Part shown: piece by piece, positions 35,484-44,359 of the stretch | Numbering within the stretch: the stretch's first letter is position 1 | Layout of the letters: the number at the start of each line of letters is the position of its first letter | Assembly: GCF_016907055.1 (NCBI RefSeq) | Contig: NZ_JAFBBG010000007.1 | Location: 1 to 64,000 of the forward strand | Reading direction: 5' to 3' | Length of the DNA stretch: 64,000 bases | DNA from: Paracholeplasma morum | Lineage (GTDB): Bacteria > Bacillota_I > Bacilli_A > Acholeplasmatales > UBA5453 | Notes under the pieces: generated by a model | The model's database searches: none | What the model was told of the DNA's origin: nothing | Seen by the model: only the letters and a program-made list of their open reading frames with translations | Made by a program: the position numbers and the translations under genes

Positions 35484-35510
35484 AAAAGCACACGTTAAAG
35501 TGTGCTTTTT
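35484..35510 (+). terminator. Terminator of the deoC-M16 unit
   Basis: AAAAGCACAC (35484-35493) / GTGTGCTTTT (35500-35509), six-base loop and T run. Confidence 0.88.
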
Positions 35511-35558
35511 ATCTAAAAAAAGTTAAATATTTATCATTAGTAGTTCATTATTGCGTTT

Positions 35559-35586
35559 TTGTTATTAAGACTTTGAAGTGTATAAT
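35559..35586 (+). promoter_or_regulatory. Promoter of ssb
   Basis: TTGTTA (35559-35564), 16-base spacer, TATAAT (35581-35586), 20 bases before the ssb ATG. Confidence 0.65.
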
Positions 35587-35605
35587 CTCAGTGAAGGAGG
35601 TTAAC

Positions 35606-35962
35606 ATGCTAAATCAAGTCACACTAATTGGGAGATTAACTCATGATCCTGTCGTAAAAACAATCGATGAAGGAAAGAAGGTTTCCGATATTCAAATTGC
35701 AGTTCAAAGAGCATTTAAGAATATGGAAGGCTTATATGAAACAGACTTCATTTCATGTAGTTTATGGCAGGGTTCAGCTGAAATCATTGAGAATTATTGT
35801 AAAAAAGGATCAATGATTGCAATTCGCGGCAGATTGCAGACAAAAAAAGTTGAACTCTCTAATGAAAAAACCGTATCATTTCTTGAACTTGTGGGTGAAA
35901 GAGTCATTCACTTATCAAGCACATTCAAAAATGCTCCATCATGTCCGGAAGAAGACGCTTAA
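35606..35962 (+). CDS. ssb: Short single-stranded DNA-binding protein
   Basis: A 118-residue OB-fold SSB. MLNQVTLIGRLTHDPVVK is the normal SSB start, and ETDFISCSLWQGSAE and GSMIAIRGRLQTKK complete the fold. GAAGGAGG supports ATG 35606; a longer frame from 35573 has no site. It ends ...NAPSCPEEDA and lacks both the long disordered linker and the DDDLPF-type tip of the main replicative SSB. This suggests a second, SsbB-like copy, with the main ssb normally near rpsF/rpsR outside the window. Confidence 0.88.
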   Translation: MLNQVTLIGRLTHDPVVKTIDEGKKVSDIQIAVQRAFKNMEGLYETDFISCSLWQGSAEIIENYCKKGSMIAIRGRLQTKKVELSNEKTVSFLELVGERVIHLSSTFKNAPSCPEEDA

Positions 35963-35974
35963 GGCGTCTTTTTC
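35952..35974 (+). terminator. Terminator of ssb
   Basis: AAGACGC / GCGTCTT (35952-35958 / 35964-35970) with a TTAAG loop and T run. It overlaps the stop. Confidence 0.85.
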
Positions 35975-35998
35975 ATTGGTTTTAAAGACACAGAAATG

Positions 35999-36027
35999 TT
36001 GTTTAAAGTTACATTAATTGGTATAAT
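35999..36027 (+). promoter_or_regulatory. Promoter of the pepV-plsC operon
   Basis: TTGTTT (35999-36004), 17 bases, TATAAT (36022-36027) with a TG extension (TGG before the -10). Confidence 0.7.
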
Positions 36028-36047
36028 AAAAAAAGGAGTTGATTAAA

Positions 36048-37424
36048 ATGAATATAGATTTTACAAAAGAAGTAGAAATTAGAAAACAAGAAATACTCGA
36101 TGACTTGAAAGGTTTAATTCAAATTAATTCAGAATTAACAACATTTGACCCAAAACGTACCGAAGCACCGTTTGGTGAAGGTATTGATGAAGCATTAACT
36201 TATATGCTCAATCTGGGAAAACGTGATGGATTCCAAACACTCAATGCGGACCATTATGCGGGACATATCGAATATGGGACACAAGATGAATACGTAGGTA
36301 TGGTTGGACACCTTGACGTTGTTCCAGCTGGATCAGGATGGTCTTTCCCTCCATATGGAGCGGTCATTCATGATGGCAAAATGTATGGTCGTGGCACTGA
36401 AGACGACAAAGGACCTACACTTGCAGCTTATTACGCAATGAAGATTCTTAAAGACTTAAATGTACCACTATCTAAGAGAATCAAACTTGTATTGGGAACA
36501 GATGAAGAGACTCAATGGAGATGTGTTAAACACTATTTTACACAGTTTCCTGAACAACCAGTTGCCGGTTTCATTCCAGACTCTGAGTTTCCACTTACTT
36601 ATGGTGAAAAAGGAATCCTAAAAGTAACAGTAAGAGGTAATGTCAAAAAAACACAATTAGTGTCATTTAACGCTGGCCTTAGAGATAACATGGTTCCAGA
36701 TAATGCGGTTGCTGTAGTAACTGATATATCACTTAAGTCACACTTTGAAAACTTTTTAGCCAAAAACAACTATCAAGGAAATGCTTCGGTTGATAACAAT
36801 CTATTAAAGCTTTCGATTGATGGTAAAAGCGCACACGGATCTACACCTGAAGAAGGTGTCAATGCTGCTTACTTAATGGTTCATTTCTTCAATGAAGTGG
36901 GAATTACCAATGCATTCGTAGATGCGATCAATACTTATTTACTCGATGATCCAAAGGGTGTAAAGATTGGCATTGATTACCATGACGAAGAAATGGGTCC
37001 AGTTACACTAAATGCAGGGGTATTCATTTTAGAAAAAGAAGCTTTTGAGATTATTCTTAATCCAAGATATCCTAATGGTGTAGATAGTGATGAATTCGTT
37101 CGTAAAATAAAACTAGCATTCGAATCTCTAGGATTATCTGTAGAATTAGGAAAGCATCAAAAACTCCTTTATGTAGATCCAAAATCAGAAATGATTGAAA
37201 AACTTATGAATGTGTATATTAAGTATTCAAAAGATGTTGATGCTAAGCCACAAACTACTGGTGGTGGAACATTTGCTCGTGCTATGAAAAACTCTGTCGC
37301 TTTTGGTCCACACTTTCCTGGGAAACCAAGTTATATTCATCAAAAAGACGAATATATCATCTTGGATGACTTCTTCATGAGCATTGCTATTTATGCAGAT
37401 GCCTTGTATCAATTAGCTAAGTAA
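36048..37424 (+). CDS. pepV: Dipeptidase PepV (M20 family)
   Basis: A 458-residue zinc dipeptidase acting on peptides in the cytoplasm. [11 protein letters not shown] and [13 protein letters not shown] supply metal ligands, and [10 protein letters not shown] contains the catalytic Glu pair; a lid domain follows, with a His in [17 protein letters not shown] lies 8 bases before ATG 36048, preferred over the TTG at 36039. Its stop overlaps thyA (TAATG). The link with thyA-dfrA-plsC is by operon only, not by pathway. Confidence 0.94.
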   Translation: MNIDFTKEVEIRKQEILDDLKGLIQINSELTTFDPKRTEAPFGEGIDEALTYMLNLGKRDGFQTLNADHYAGHIEYGTQDEYVGMVGHLDVVPAGSGWSFPPYGAVIHDGKMYGRGTEDDKGPTLAAYYAMKILKDLNVPLSKRIKLVLGTDEETQWRCVKHYFTQFPEQPVAGFIPDSEFPLTYGEKGILKVTVRGNVKKTQLVSFNAGLRDNMVPDNAVAVVTDISLKSHFENFLAKNNYQGNASVDNNLLKLSIDGKSAHGSTPEEGVNAAYLMVHFFNEVGITNAFVDAINTYLLDDPKGVKIGIDYHDEEMGPVTLNAGVFILEKEAFEIILNPRYPNGVDSDEFVRKIKLAFESLGLSVELGKHQKLLYVDPKSEMIEKLMNVYIKYSKDVDAKPQTTGGGTFARAMKNSVAFGPHFPGKPSYIHQKDEYIILDDFFMSIAIYADALYQLAK

Positions 37425-38290
37425 TGAGACAGTATCTAGACCTTTGTAGGCATATTCTTACGCAAGGATCTTTAAAGACAGACAGAACTAATACCGGCAC
37501 GAAAAGTGTTTTCGGATATCAAATGCGTTTTGACCTTGAAGAAGGTTTTCCTTTGTTAACTACAAAAAAGGTATTTATGAAGGCAATCATTCATGAACTA
37601 CTTTGGTTTATTAGTGGTGATACCAACATAAAATACTTAGTGGATAAGGGTGTTAAAATATGGAATGAATGGCCATATGAAGCCTATAAAAAGCATAAAG
37701 ACTATCAAAACGAATCATTAGAAGAGTTTGTAGATAAAATAAAATCAAACCCAGAATTTGCACGTGTTCACGGAAATTTAGGCCCAGTCTATGGTGCACA
37801 GTGGCGCAATTTTAATGGCGTGGATCAGCTTCAAACTGTGATTGATCAAATCAAGAACAATCCAGACTCCAGAAGAATAATCCTATCTGCATGGAATCCT
37901 GCTGATTTAGACAAGATGGCATTGCCGCCCTGTCATGCATTTTTACAGTTTTACGTGAATAACGATGAGTTATCACTACAACTATATCAAAGAAGTGGAG
38001 ATGTGTTTTTAGGAGTGCCATTCAATATTGCCTCCTATAGTCTTTTACTCATGATGGTCGCTCAGGTGACAAACTTAAGACCAAAAACGTTTGTTCATAC
38101 AATTGGGGATGCTCACATTTATAGCAATCACTTCGACCAAATCGAAACACAGTTATCTAGAACGCCTAGACAACTTCCAAAAATGATTATTAATTCTCAA
38201 GTTAAGAGCATTTTTGATTTCAAATATGAAGATTTTAAACTCGAGGATTATAATCCATATCCTGCAATCAAAGGTGTGGTTGCAGTATGA
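37424..38290 (+). CDS. thyA: Thymidylate synthase
   Basis: A 288-residue ThyA that methylates dUMP to dTMP using methylene-tetrahydrofolate. The nucleophile Cys lies in [13 protein letters not shown] near residue 169; [29 protein letters not shown] and THIGDAHIY-type segments are present. It is somewhat longer than the 264-residue E. coli form, because of the insert around residues 85-110. It overlaps the DHFR gene by four bases (ATGA). The pair supplies dTMP and regenerates the folate oxidised in the reaction. Confidence 0.97.
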   Translation: MRQYLDLCRHILTQGSLKTDRTNTGTKSVFGYQMRFDLEEGFPLLTTKKVFMKAIIHELLWFISGDTNIKYLVDKGVKIWNEWPYEAYKKHKDYQNESLEEFVDKIKSNPEFARVHGNLGPVYGAQWRNFNGVDQLQTVIDQIKNNPDSRRIILSAWNPADLDKMALPPCHAFLQFYVNNDELSLQLYQRSGDVFLGVPFNIASYSLLLMMVAQVTNLRPKTFVHTIGDAHIYSNHFDQIETQLSRTPRQLPKMIINSQVKSIFDFKYEDFKLEDYNPYPAIKGVVAV

Positions 38291-38763
38291 TTAGTTTAAT
38301 TTGGGCTATGGATAAAGACTGGTTAATTGGTAAAGACAATTTACTTCCATGGCACTATAAAAAGGATTTAGAGTACTTCAAGCGCATGACCATGAATCAA
38401 ACTGTACTAATGGGTGATATGACTTATGATTCATTGAAATCCTACTATAAAACAAAACCATTTCCTTATAAAAATGTGTTTGTAGCTACGCTTACTGACC
38501 GCGATTTTGAAGGTGCTCAAGTAGTAAAAGACATTGATGCTTTTTTAAAAGAGTATAAGGATGGCGAACTATTTGTGATTGGTGGAAGAACCATTTATAA
38601 ATTAGCTTTACCTTATGCAGATAGACTTTATATTACATTTATTGACAAAAGTCATGAGGGGAATGTCTATTTTCCAAAGTTTGATTTAGAATCGTTTCAA
38701 TTAGTTAAGGAAACAGTGGATGAACCACTAAGGTTTACACTCTATGAGAAGGTAATAAAATGA
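38287..38763 (+). CDS. folA: Dihydrofolate reductase
   Basis: A 158-residue DHFR that reduces dihydrofolate with [36 protein letters not shown] holds the substrate-binding Trp and Asp region, [10 protein letters not shown] the NADPH helix and [22 protein letters not shown] the second cofactor loop. It is coupled to thyA upstream and plsC downstream by ATGA overlaps on both sides, so the three genes are likely translated together. This is the normal target of trimethoprim-type inhibitors. Confidence 0.95.
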   Translation: MISLIWAMDKDWLIGKDNLLPWHYKKDLEYFKRMTMNQTVLMGDMTYDSLKSYYKTKPFPYKNVFVATLTDRDFEGAQVVKDIDAFLKEYKDGELFVIGGRTIYKLALPYADRLYITFIDKSHEGNVYFPKFDLESFQLVKETVDEPLRFTLYEKVIK

Positions 38764-39557
38764 TTTCATTAATTTTCATCATAATTTGGTTTGGTCTAGC
38801 TGGAATACTATCCGGTTTTACAGGTTTGTCATTGTGGTTTATCCCACTTTGGCTTATTATAGGGTATATTGTGGCATGGATTTCAATGGTATTGTTGCTA
38901 GTCATCATGATTCCTATCGGAAAAATGATGAAGGTAGATAACAAGTTCAAACACTATTTCATTAGAAGTATTGCCAGATTTATTTCGATATTTGTACTTA
39001 GACTGAATATAAAAATCACAGGAAAAAACAAACTTCCAAAAAAAGGTGGTTATGTGATTTATGCCAATCATAAGTCATATGCAGACCCATTCATTTTATA
39101 TCAGATTGTGAATAGACCAACAGGCATGGCTGCCAAAAAAGGCATATATAAATTGCCTATTGTTAGAAGTTGGATGCCTCTATTTGGTTGTATTCAAATA
39201 GATAGAGAAAATAATCGTGAAGCTGCTAAAGCAATTCTAAAAGGAATTGAGCAAATCAAACAAGGCATGATTATGGGTATTTTCCCTGAAGGTGGTATCA
39301 AAGACCGCGATGATGAGAAAATGGTCTCTATTAAAGCCGGAGCCTATAAATTAGCTACAAAAGCAGAAGCTCCTATTGTTCCTGTCACTATGATTGGGGC
39401 AACTGAAGTAAAACATCGCGCACCTTTTAGATCCACAAAAATAAAAGTCATCATTCATGACCCAATTACGAAAGAGGATTATGAGGGATTATCAACAGTT
39501 GAAGTTGGAGAAAAAGTAGCTGAACTTATTAATCAAACCGTGAAAAATGGTAAATAA
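38760..39557 (+). CDS. plsC: 1-acyl-glycerol-3-phosphate acyltransferase (PlsC)
   Basis: A 265-residue membrane acyltransferase that makes phosphatidic acid. Two membrane helices fill residues 1-60, and the catalytic HxxxxD motif is NHKSYAD near residue 105. IQIDREN and FPEGGIKDRD form the acceptor site (EGTR is EGGI here). The C-terminal part holds GVPIVPV-like APIVPVTMIGA. Phospholipid synthesis is essential for a wall-less cell. It overlaps folA by four bases and ends the operon at a strong terminator. Confidence 0.93.
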   Translation: MISLIFIIIWFGLAGILSGFTGLSLWFIPLWLIIGYIVAWISMVLLLVIMIPIGKMMKVDNKFKHYFIRSIARFISIFVLRLNIKITGKNKLPKKGGYVIYANHKSYADPFILYQIVNRPTGMAAKKGIYKLPIVRSWMPLFGCIQIDRENNREAAKAILKGIEQIKQGMIMGIFPEGGIKDRDDEKMVSIKAGAYKLATKAEAPIVPVTMIGATEVKHRAPFRSTKIKVIIHDPITKEDYEGLSTVEVGEKVAELINQTVKNGK

Positions 39558-39580
39558 AAAGGAGATTATCTCCTTTTTTT
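39556..39580. terminator. Bidirectional terminator
   Basis: AAAAAGGAGA / TCTCCTTTTT (39556-39565 / 39569-39578) with a TTA loop. Both strands end in T runs; it stands between convergent plsC and the GGDEF gene. Confidence 0.88.
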
Positions 39581-40502
39581 ATTCTTTATGAAGAGTGATT
39601 TGGCCTTTACCACGATTCTTAGACAAGTACATCGTTTGATCCCCGATGTTTAGTAGTCGATGATAGCCATGTGTATTTTGAGTAATCTTGACGATACCAA
39701 TTGAGACGCTGATAGTTAGAGTTTTTGCTATATCGTTTAAGTTCTCAATATCATGGATAAGTTGTTTGGCTCTTGATAGTATTTCATCTTCGCTATGGTC
39801 GTAACAATATAGGAAAAACTCATCTCCACCCAAGCGATAATAAAGAACGTTATGTTCCCATTTACTAATAAAATGGTTTGCGATATCGATTAAAAATTGA
39901 TCGCCTACTTGGTGACCCAGTTGATCATTGATTTGTTTAAAACCATCAATATCTAGGTACATAATGTAAGAGTTCCCAATATTGGTCAAGTTATCCATGT
40001 GCATTTTAAGGGTTTCACGGGTAAATAGTTTGGTCATCGGATCCTGATAAGTCTTTTGATAATATACGATTTCTGGCGGTGTTTCTCGATAAACACGTAT
40101 TACGTTAGCAATAACATAGGCTTTATCATCTAGATGGTATTTCTTCAAAGTAGTATTAAGCCAGATTTGGCCATCTTTAGATTTTATTGGTATGTATAAA
40201 AACAATTCATCTATAAATGTATTAAATTTGAACTTAATCATCTCAATGAAGTTGTTTTTACCCTCAACTTCGGCTAAAAGGTTGTCTGGCTCAATTTGAT
40301 TGAGCACTTCCTGTTCATTATAACTATCTTGCTTATTTAGACCTATCAAAGTGATATCTCCGATAACGACATGAAACATCAAAGGACGTTGTTGTAGGTC
40401 AACAAAAAAAGAGACTCTACTCGGGTCACTGAACATCATGTCTTCGAAAAAATCGATCCCATATCGATCTCTAATAAATTCTAATTTGTTTTTATCGATC
40501 AT
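39579..40502 (-). CDS. Diguanylate cyclase with PAS-like N-terminus
   Basis: A 307-residue cytoplasmic protein. The C-terminal ~160 residues are a GGDEF domain with the intact motif RLGGDEFF, preceded by DPMTKLFTRETL and DIDGFKQINDQLGHQVGDQFL (metal- and nucleotide-binding), so it should make cyclic di-GMP from two GTP. No RxxD inhibitory site precedes the motif. The N-terminal ~140 residues look like a PAS-type sensor domain, with no membrane segment. GGAGCG lies upstream of the ATG at 40502. No EAL, HD-GYP or PilZ protein is visible in the window, so the signal's receiver is unknown. Confidence 0.88.
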   Translation of the reverse strand: MIDKNKLEFIRDRYGIDFFEDMMFSDPSRVSFFVDLQQRPLMFHVVIGDITLIGLNKQDSYNEQEVLNQIEPDNLLAEVEGKNNFIEMIKFKFNTFIDELFLYIPIKSKDGQIWLNTTLKKYHLDDKAYVIANVIRVYRETPPEIVYYQKTYQDPMTKLFTRETLKMHMDNLTNIGNSYIMYLDIDGFKQINDQLGHQVGDQFLIDIANHFISKWEHNVLYYRLGGDEFFLYCYDHSEDEILSRAKQLIHDIENLNDIAKTLTISVSIGIVKITQNTHGYHRLLNIGDQTMYLSKNRGKGQITLHKE

Positions 40503-40529
40503 GACTACGCTCCATTGCTCATTTAGCCC

Positions 40530-40558
40530 ATTTTATCACAAATGTAAGCGATTTTAAA
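40530..40558 (-). promoter_or_regulatory. Promoter of the GGDEF gene
   Basis: Minus strand TTTAAA (complement of 40553-40558), 17 bases, TAAAAT (complement of 40530-40535). Confidence 0.55.
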
Positions 40559-40571
40559 TGATGAAAACTAG

Positions 40572-40621
40572 GATTACTGTAATTGATGAAAGTTGAAACC
40601 GATTACAGTTATTAATGGAAG
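40572..40621. repeat. Two 21-bp direct repeats between divergent promoters
   Basis: Copies at 40572-40592 and 40601-40621, 29 bases apart, both starting GATTAC and ending AAG, with 17 of 21 bases identical. They lie between the minus-strand GGDEF promoter and the plus-strand promoter of the CoA-disulfide reductase gene. They look like a doubled regulator-binding site; the regulator is unknown. Confidence 0.5.
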
Positions 40622-40653
40622 AGATAATCATAAATTGGTAGATTGCCTTCTTT

Positions 40654-40682
40654 TTGACATAGTATTATAAAAAAGGTATATT
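40654..40682 (+). promoter_or_regulatory. Promoter of the CoA-disulfide reductase gene
   Basis: Consensus TTGACA (40654-40659), 17 bases, TATATT (40677-40682). Confidence 0.75.
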
Positions 40683-40701
40683 CTTTTTGGAGGCCTTCTT
40701 T

Positions 40702-42357
40702 ATGAACAAAAAAATACTAATCATTGGTGGTGTCGCAGGCGGCGCTACTACAGCAGCACGACTTCGAAGACTCGATGAGTTTTCTGAAATCATTTTATTT
40801 GAAAAAGGAGAGTTTATATCGTTCGCCAATTGTGGGCTACCCTATCATATTGGTGGTATTATCGAAGACAGAGATTCCTTAATAGTTGAATCGGTCGATA
40901 ATATGAGAAGTAAATTCAATATTGACATCAGGGTATTTTCTGAGGTTACAGAAATTGATCCAGAAGCGAAGAACGTAACCGTAAAAAACTTAATCACAAA
41001 TGAAACATACAAAGAGGCCTATGATAAAATCGTTATTTCCACAGGATCTTTGCCGGTTAAACCGAGGATTCCTGGCATAGAAGAGGCCAAGAACCTGTTC
41101 ACTTTGAGAAACATTCCTGATATGGATAACATCATTGAGTTCATTAAAACTGAAAAACCAAGAAATGCGATAGTAATAGGCGGTGGTTTTATAGGCATCG
41201 AAATGATGGAAAACTTAGTTCATTTAGGAATGTCTGTTACACTAATCGAAATGGCACCTCAGGTAATGGGGATGTTTGACAGTGAGATGTCAGAAATGAT
41301 CCATCAAATAATCACAGATCAGGGCGTTCAGTTAATATTAAACGATGGGGTTAGCGAGTTTAAGCTACAAGGAAATGAAATCGTTTTAAAGAGTGGGGCC
41401 GTAGTTAAAGCGGATTTAATCATTTTTGCCATTGGTGTAAGACCTGATAATGGATTAGCAAAATCTGCAAACCTCGATTTAACAGATAAAGGCGCCATTA
41501 AAGTCGATAACCATATGAAAACGTCCAATCCCGATATTTATGCAATCGGAGATGTTGTCGAAGTAATGCATAGTGTATCTAACGAATCCATGATGGCTGC
41601 TTTAGCTGGTCCAGCGAATAGACAAGGCAGAATTGCAGCGAATAACATATGTGGGGTTGAAGATATCTATACAGGTACACTCGCGACTAGCGTCGCAAAA
41701 GTCTTTAATCAAGTTGTTGGATCAACAGGTTTATCCGAGAAACACTTAAAGAGATTGGGATACGAATTTGATAGTATATACATTCATCCTAACTCTCACG
41801 CAAGTTATTATCCTGGGTATTCACCTGTTTCATTAAAAGTCCTTTATAATCCAAATACCGAAGAAATATATGGTGCACAAGCGATTGGATCTGATGGAGT
41901 AGACAAAAGAATAGATGTCCTTTCAATGGCAATTTATTCAAAAACGAAAGTTACAGATCTTAAGAATATTGATTTTGCATATGCTCCACCATTTTCATCT
42001 GCAAAAGATCCAATCAATATGGTTGGTTATGTCGCAGAAAATAAGATTAAAGGCATATCAACCAGTATTAATGTTAAGCAATTTGTTGAGATATTTGATG
42101 AAAGAACCTATATTTTGGACATAAGGGAACATAAGGAACTGACTCCTTCATTTGACAATATGATTAAGGAATCAAAACATATTCCTTTATCAGAACTGAG
42201 AAATCGTCTAAATGAACTTCCAAGGAATCAAAAAATATATGTTTACTGTCAATTAGGAACAAGAGGGTATTTGGCAGAACGTATTTTGAAACAACATGGC
42301 TTTGATGCTGTAAACATCGAAGGCGGATACAAATCATTTTTATACCAAAAAAAATAA
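40702..42357 (+). CDS. CoA-disulfide reductase with C-terminal rhodanese domain
   Basis: A 551-residue FAD/NAD(P)H oxidoreductase. IIGGVAGGATTAARLRR binds FAD; the active-site Cys44 lies in FANCGLPYHIGG, typical of CoA-disulfide and NADH oxidase/persulfide reductases; the second Rossmann motif is VIGGGFIGIEMMENL. Residues ~460-551 are a rhodanese domain with active Cys516 in YCQLGTRGY. Such CoADR-RHD fusions reduce CoA persulfide or polysulfide, linking redox and sulfur metabolism. GGAGG and ATG 40702 fit best. It stands divergent from the GGDEF gene and alone in its unit. Confidence 0.9.
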   Translation: MNKKILIIGGVAGGATTAARLRRLDEFSEIILFEKGEFISFANCGLPYHIGGIIEDRDSLIVESVDNMRSKFNIDIRVFSEVTEIDPEAKNVTVKNLITNETYKEAYDKIVISTGSLPVKPRIPGIEEAKNLFTLRNIPDMDNIIEFIKTEKPRNAIVIGGGFIGIEMMENLVHLGMSVTLIEMAPQVMGMFDSEMSEMIHQIITDQGVQLILNDGVSEFKLQGNEIVLKSGAVVKADLIIFAIGVRPDNGLAKSANLDLTDKGAIKVDNHMKTSNPDIYAIGDVVEVMHSVSNESMMAALAGPANRQGRIAANNICGVEDIYTGTLATSVAKVFNQVVGSTGLSEKHLKRLGYEFDSIYIHPNSHASYYPGYSPVSLKVLYNPNTEEIYGAQAIGSDGVDKRIDVLSMAIYSKTKVTDLKNIDFAYAPPFSSAKDPINMVGYVAENKIKGISTSINVKQFVEIFDERTYILDIREHKELTPSFDNMIKESKHIPLSELRNRLNELPRNQKIYVYCQLGTRGYLAERILKQHGFDAVNIEGGYKSFLYQKK

Positions 42358-42377
42358 GACCCAGTGGTCTTATTTTT
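42351..42377. terminator. Bidirectional terminator
   Basis: AAAATAAGACC / GGTCTTATTTT (42351-42361 / 42366-42376), CAGT loop. It lies between convergent genes. Confidence 0.88.
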
Positions 42378-42960
42378 CATTTGCTCCAAGCATTTCGATA
42401 TTGTAATAATCAACTTTTAGTGTTATCCCATCGTAATCAAATACACACATGCTTGCATTGTTTAAATAGGTTAAAAAATGGTATTGGGTCGGGTCTGAAA
42501 GAACTAGTAAAGCTTTAATGGTGTGAGAATGGCAGACCAAGCAGATGCTATTATCTTTATGGGTTTGATACAGATTATTAAGCGCATCCTCGATTCTTTT
42601 TAACATGGCATCATTGTCTTCATAACCGTCATGCGAGAAGCCATCTACAGAAATGATTTTGATCGTTTCATCCACTTTTTTGCCTTCAAAAGGTCCAAAA
42701 TCGCGCTCGATGAACCCGTCGTGTATCAGAACATTGTTTGGATGATTTAAAGAAGTTTTGATAATATTTGCTGTATCATAAGCTCTTGAAAGTGATGTTG
42801 AGTATAAGTGATCAAAATGATAATGGTTTCGATTGAGATATGAGCCAACCATTAATGCTTGATTTTTTCCTGTTTCATTTAAGGGATTATTCATAAGCCC
42901 TTGAACAAGTCTTATTTTATTGTAGTCGGTTTCACCGTGTCTAATTGCATATAATTTCAT
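42370..42960 (-). CDS. Histidine phosphatase family protein
   Basis: A 196-residue phosphoglycerate-mutase-like phosphatase. The catalytic RHGE is in YAIRHGETDYNKIRLVQG, with FGPFEGKKVDE and CLVCHSHTIKALL completing the site. It is closer to the cofactor-dependent mutase/CobC-like group than the protein at 19458. The physiological substrate is unknown. AAAAGGAGT precedes the ATG on the minus strand, and an extended -10 (TGT-TATAAT, complement of 42980-42985) lies further up, facing away from the pdp promoter. Confidence 0.88.
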   Translation of the reverse strand: MKLYAIRHGETDYNKIRLVQGLMNNPLNETGKNQALMVGSYLNRNHYHFDHLYSTSLSRAYDTANIIKTSLNHPNNVLIHDGFIERDFGPFEGKKVDETIKIISVDGFSHDGYEDNDAMLKRIEDALNNLYQTHKDNSICLVCHSHTIKALLVLSDPTQYHFLTYLNNASMCVFDYDGITLKVDYYNIEMLGANEK

Positions 42961-43034
42961 AGTTTCAACTCCTTTTTGTATTATAACATGGTTTAAGGAT
43001 CATATTATCATAATAGCAAAAATCAAACTGAATA

Positions 43035-43043
43035 TGTTATAAT
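43035..43043 (+). promoter_or_regulatory. Extended -10 promoter of the pyrimidine phosphorylase gene
   Basis: TG-T-TATAAT at 43035-43043, 20 bases before ATG 43064, without a strong -35. Confidence 0.5.
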
Positions 43044-43063
43044 AATACCCGAGGTGTAATACG

Positions 43064-44359
43064 ATGAGAATGTTAGATTTAATTGCAAAAAAAAGAGATA
43101 ACCACGTGTTATCAAAAGAAGAAATTGAGTTCATTGTAAAAGGGTATACTGATGGACGTATTCCTGACTATCAAATGAGCGCTTTTTTAATGGCTGTGTA
43201 TTTCAATGGAATGACAGACCAAGAATCAACAGATTTAGCACTATGCATGATGGACAGTGGGGATACTTTTGACCTTACAGACATCAGGGGAATCAAAGTG
43301 GATAAGCACTCAACAGGTGGTGTTGGTGACAAAGTCACACTAGTATTAGGGCCATTGGTTGCTGCATGTGGAGCGAAGTTTGCTAAAATGAGTGGCCGTG
43401 GTTTAGGTCATACAGGTGGGACATTGGATAAACTTGAAGCAATTCCAGGCTATAATATCGTCTTAGAAGAACAAGCGTTTAAAGACCAAGTAAATAGAAT
43501 TGGTATTGCTGTTATTGGACAATCCAAAAACATTACCCCAGCCGACAAAAAAATGTATGCACTACGTGATGTTACAGCAACTGTACCTTCAATTCCGCTA
43601 ATTGCATCATCCATTATGTCAAAGAAATTAGCTTCAGGTGCTGATGCGATTTGTCTAGATGTAAAAGTTGGTAATGGCGCATTTATGACCGATATTGAAG
43701 AAGCTAAGAAACTTGCGACACTAATGGTTCAAATTGGAAAACTTGCTGGTAGAAGCGTCAAAGCTATTCTTACCAATATGGATGAACCACTTGGGTTTGG
43801 CGTGGGTAACAGCATCGAAGTCATTGAAGCGATTGAAACCTTAAAAGGCAAAGGTCCAAAAGACTTAGAGTCTGTTGTACTGGAAATTGGCGCATTCCTA
43901 CTTGAAGATGCGGGAATTGCATCTAAAGAAGAAGCTAAAAAACTATTAATTGAAAAAATTGAAAATGGAGAAGCTTTCAACAAATTAGTTGAACTTGTCG
44001 AAGCACAAGGTGGAGACACTTCTTACATTCAAAACCCTGATAAATTCGAGAAAGCAAAAAATATAGTGCCATTAAAAGCTAAAACAAGTGGATATATTGA
44101 ATCAATGACAACAATCGATATCGGAATCGCTGCTGCTTATTTAGGCGCAGGTAGAGAAACAGTCGATGGTATTATTGATCCAGCGGTTGGGTTAGTATTC
44201 GAAAAGAAAATCGGAGATTATGTGTCTGAAGGGGATGTAATTGCCTATATTCACGCGAATGAAAAAGGCCTTAAAGAAGCTACAAGAACCCTTGAAAATG
44301 CAATTGTGATTGGACCTAAGAAGAACGATGTTGTTCTAATTGAAGGCGTCATTTTATGA
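43064..44359 (+). CDS. pdp: Pyrimidine-nucleoside phosphorylase
   Basis: A 431-residue phosphorylase of the thymidine/pyrimidine family that releases the base and (deoxy)ribose 1-phosphate. KVDKHSTGGVGDKVTL binds phosphate; GRGLGHTGGTLDKLEAIPG is the family signature; the C-terminal domain is complete. GAGGTG precedes the ATG. Together with DeoD and DeoC it closes the deoxyribonucleoside degradation route. It overlaps an SDR gene by four bases (ATGA). Confidence 0.95.
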   Translation: MRMLDLIAKKRDNHVLSKEEIEFIVKGYTDGRIPDYQMSAFLMAVYFNGMTDQESTDLALCMMDSGDTFDLTDIRGIKVDKHSTGGVGDKVTLVLGPLVAACGAKFAKMSGRGLGHTGGTLDKLEAIPGYNIVLEEQAFKDQVNRIGIAVIGQSKNITPADKKMYALRDVTATVPSIPLIASSIMSKKLASGADAICLDVKVGNGAFMTDIEEAKKLATLMVQIGKLAGRSVKAILTNMDEPLGFGVGNSIEVIEAIETLKGKGPKDLESVVLEIGAFLLEDAGIASKEEAKKLLIEKIENGEAFNKLVELVEAQGGDTSYIQNPDKFEKAKNIVPLKAKTSGYIESMTTIDIGIAAAYLGAGRETVDGIIDPAVGLVFEKKIGDYVSEGDVIAYIHANEKGLKEATRTLENAIVIGPKKNDVVLIEGVIL

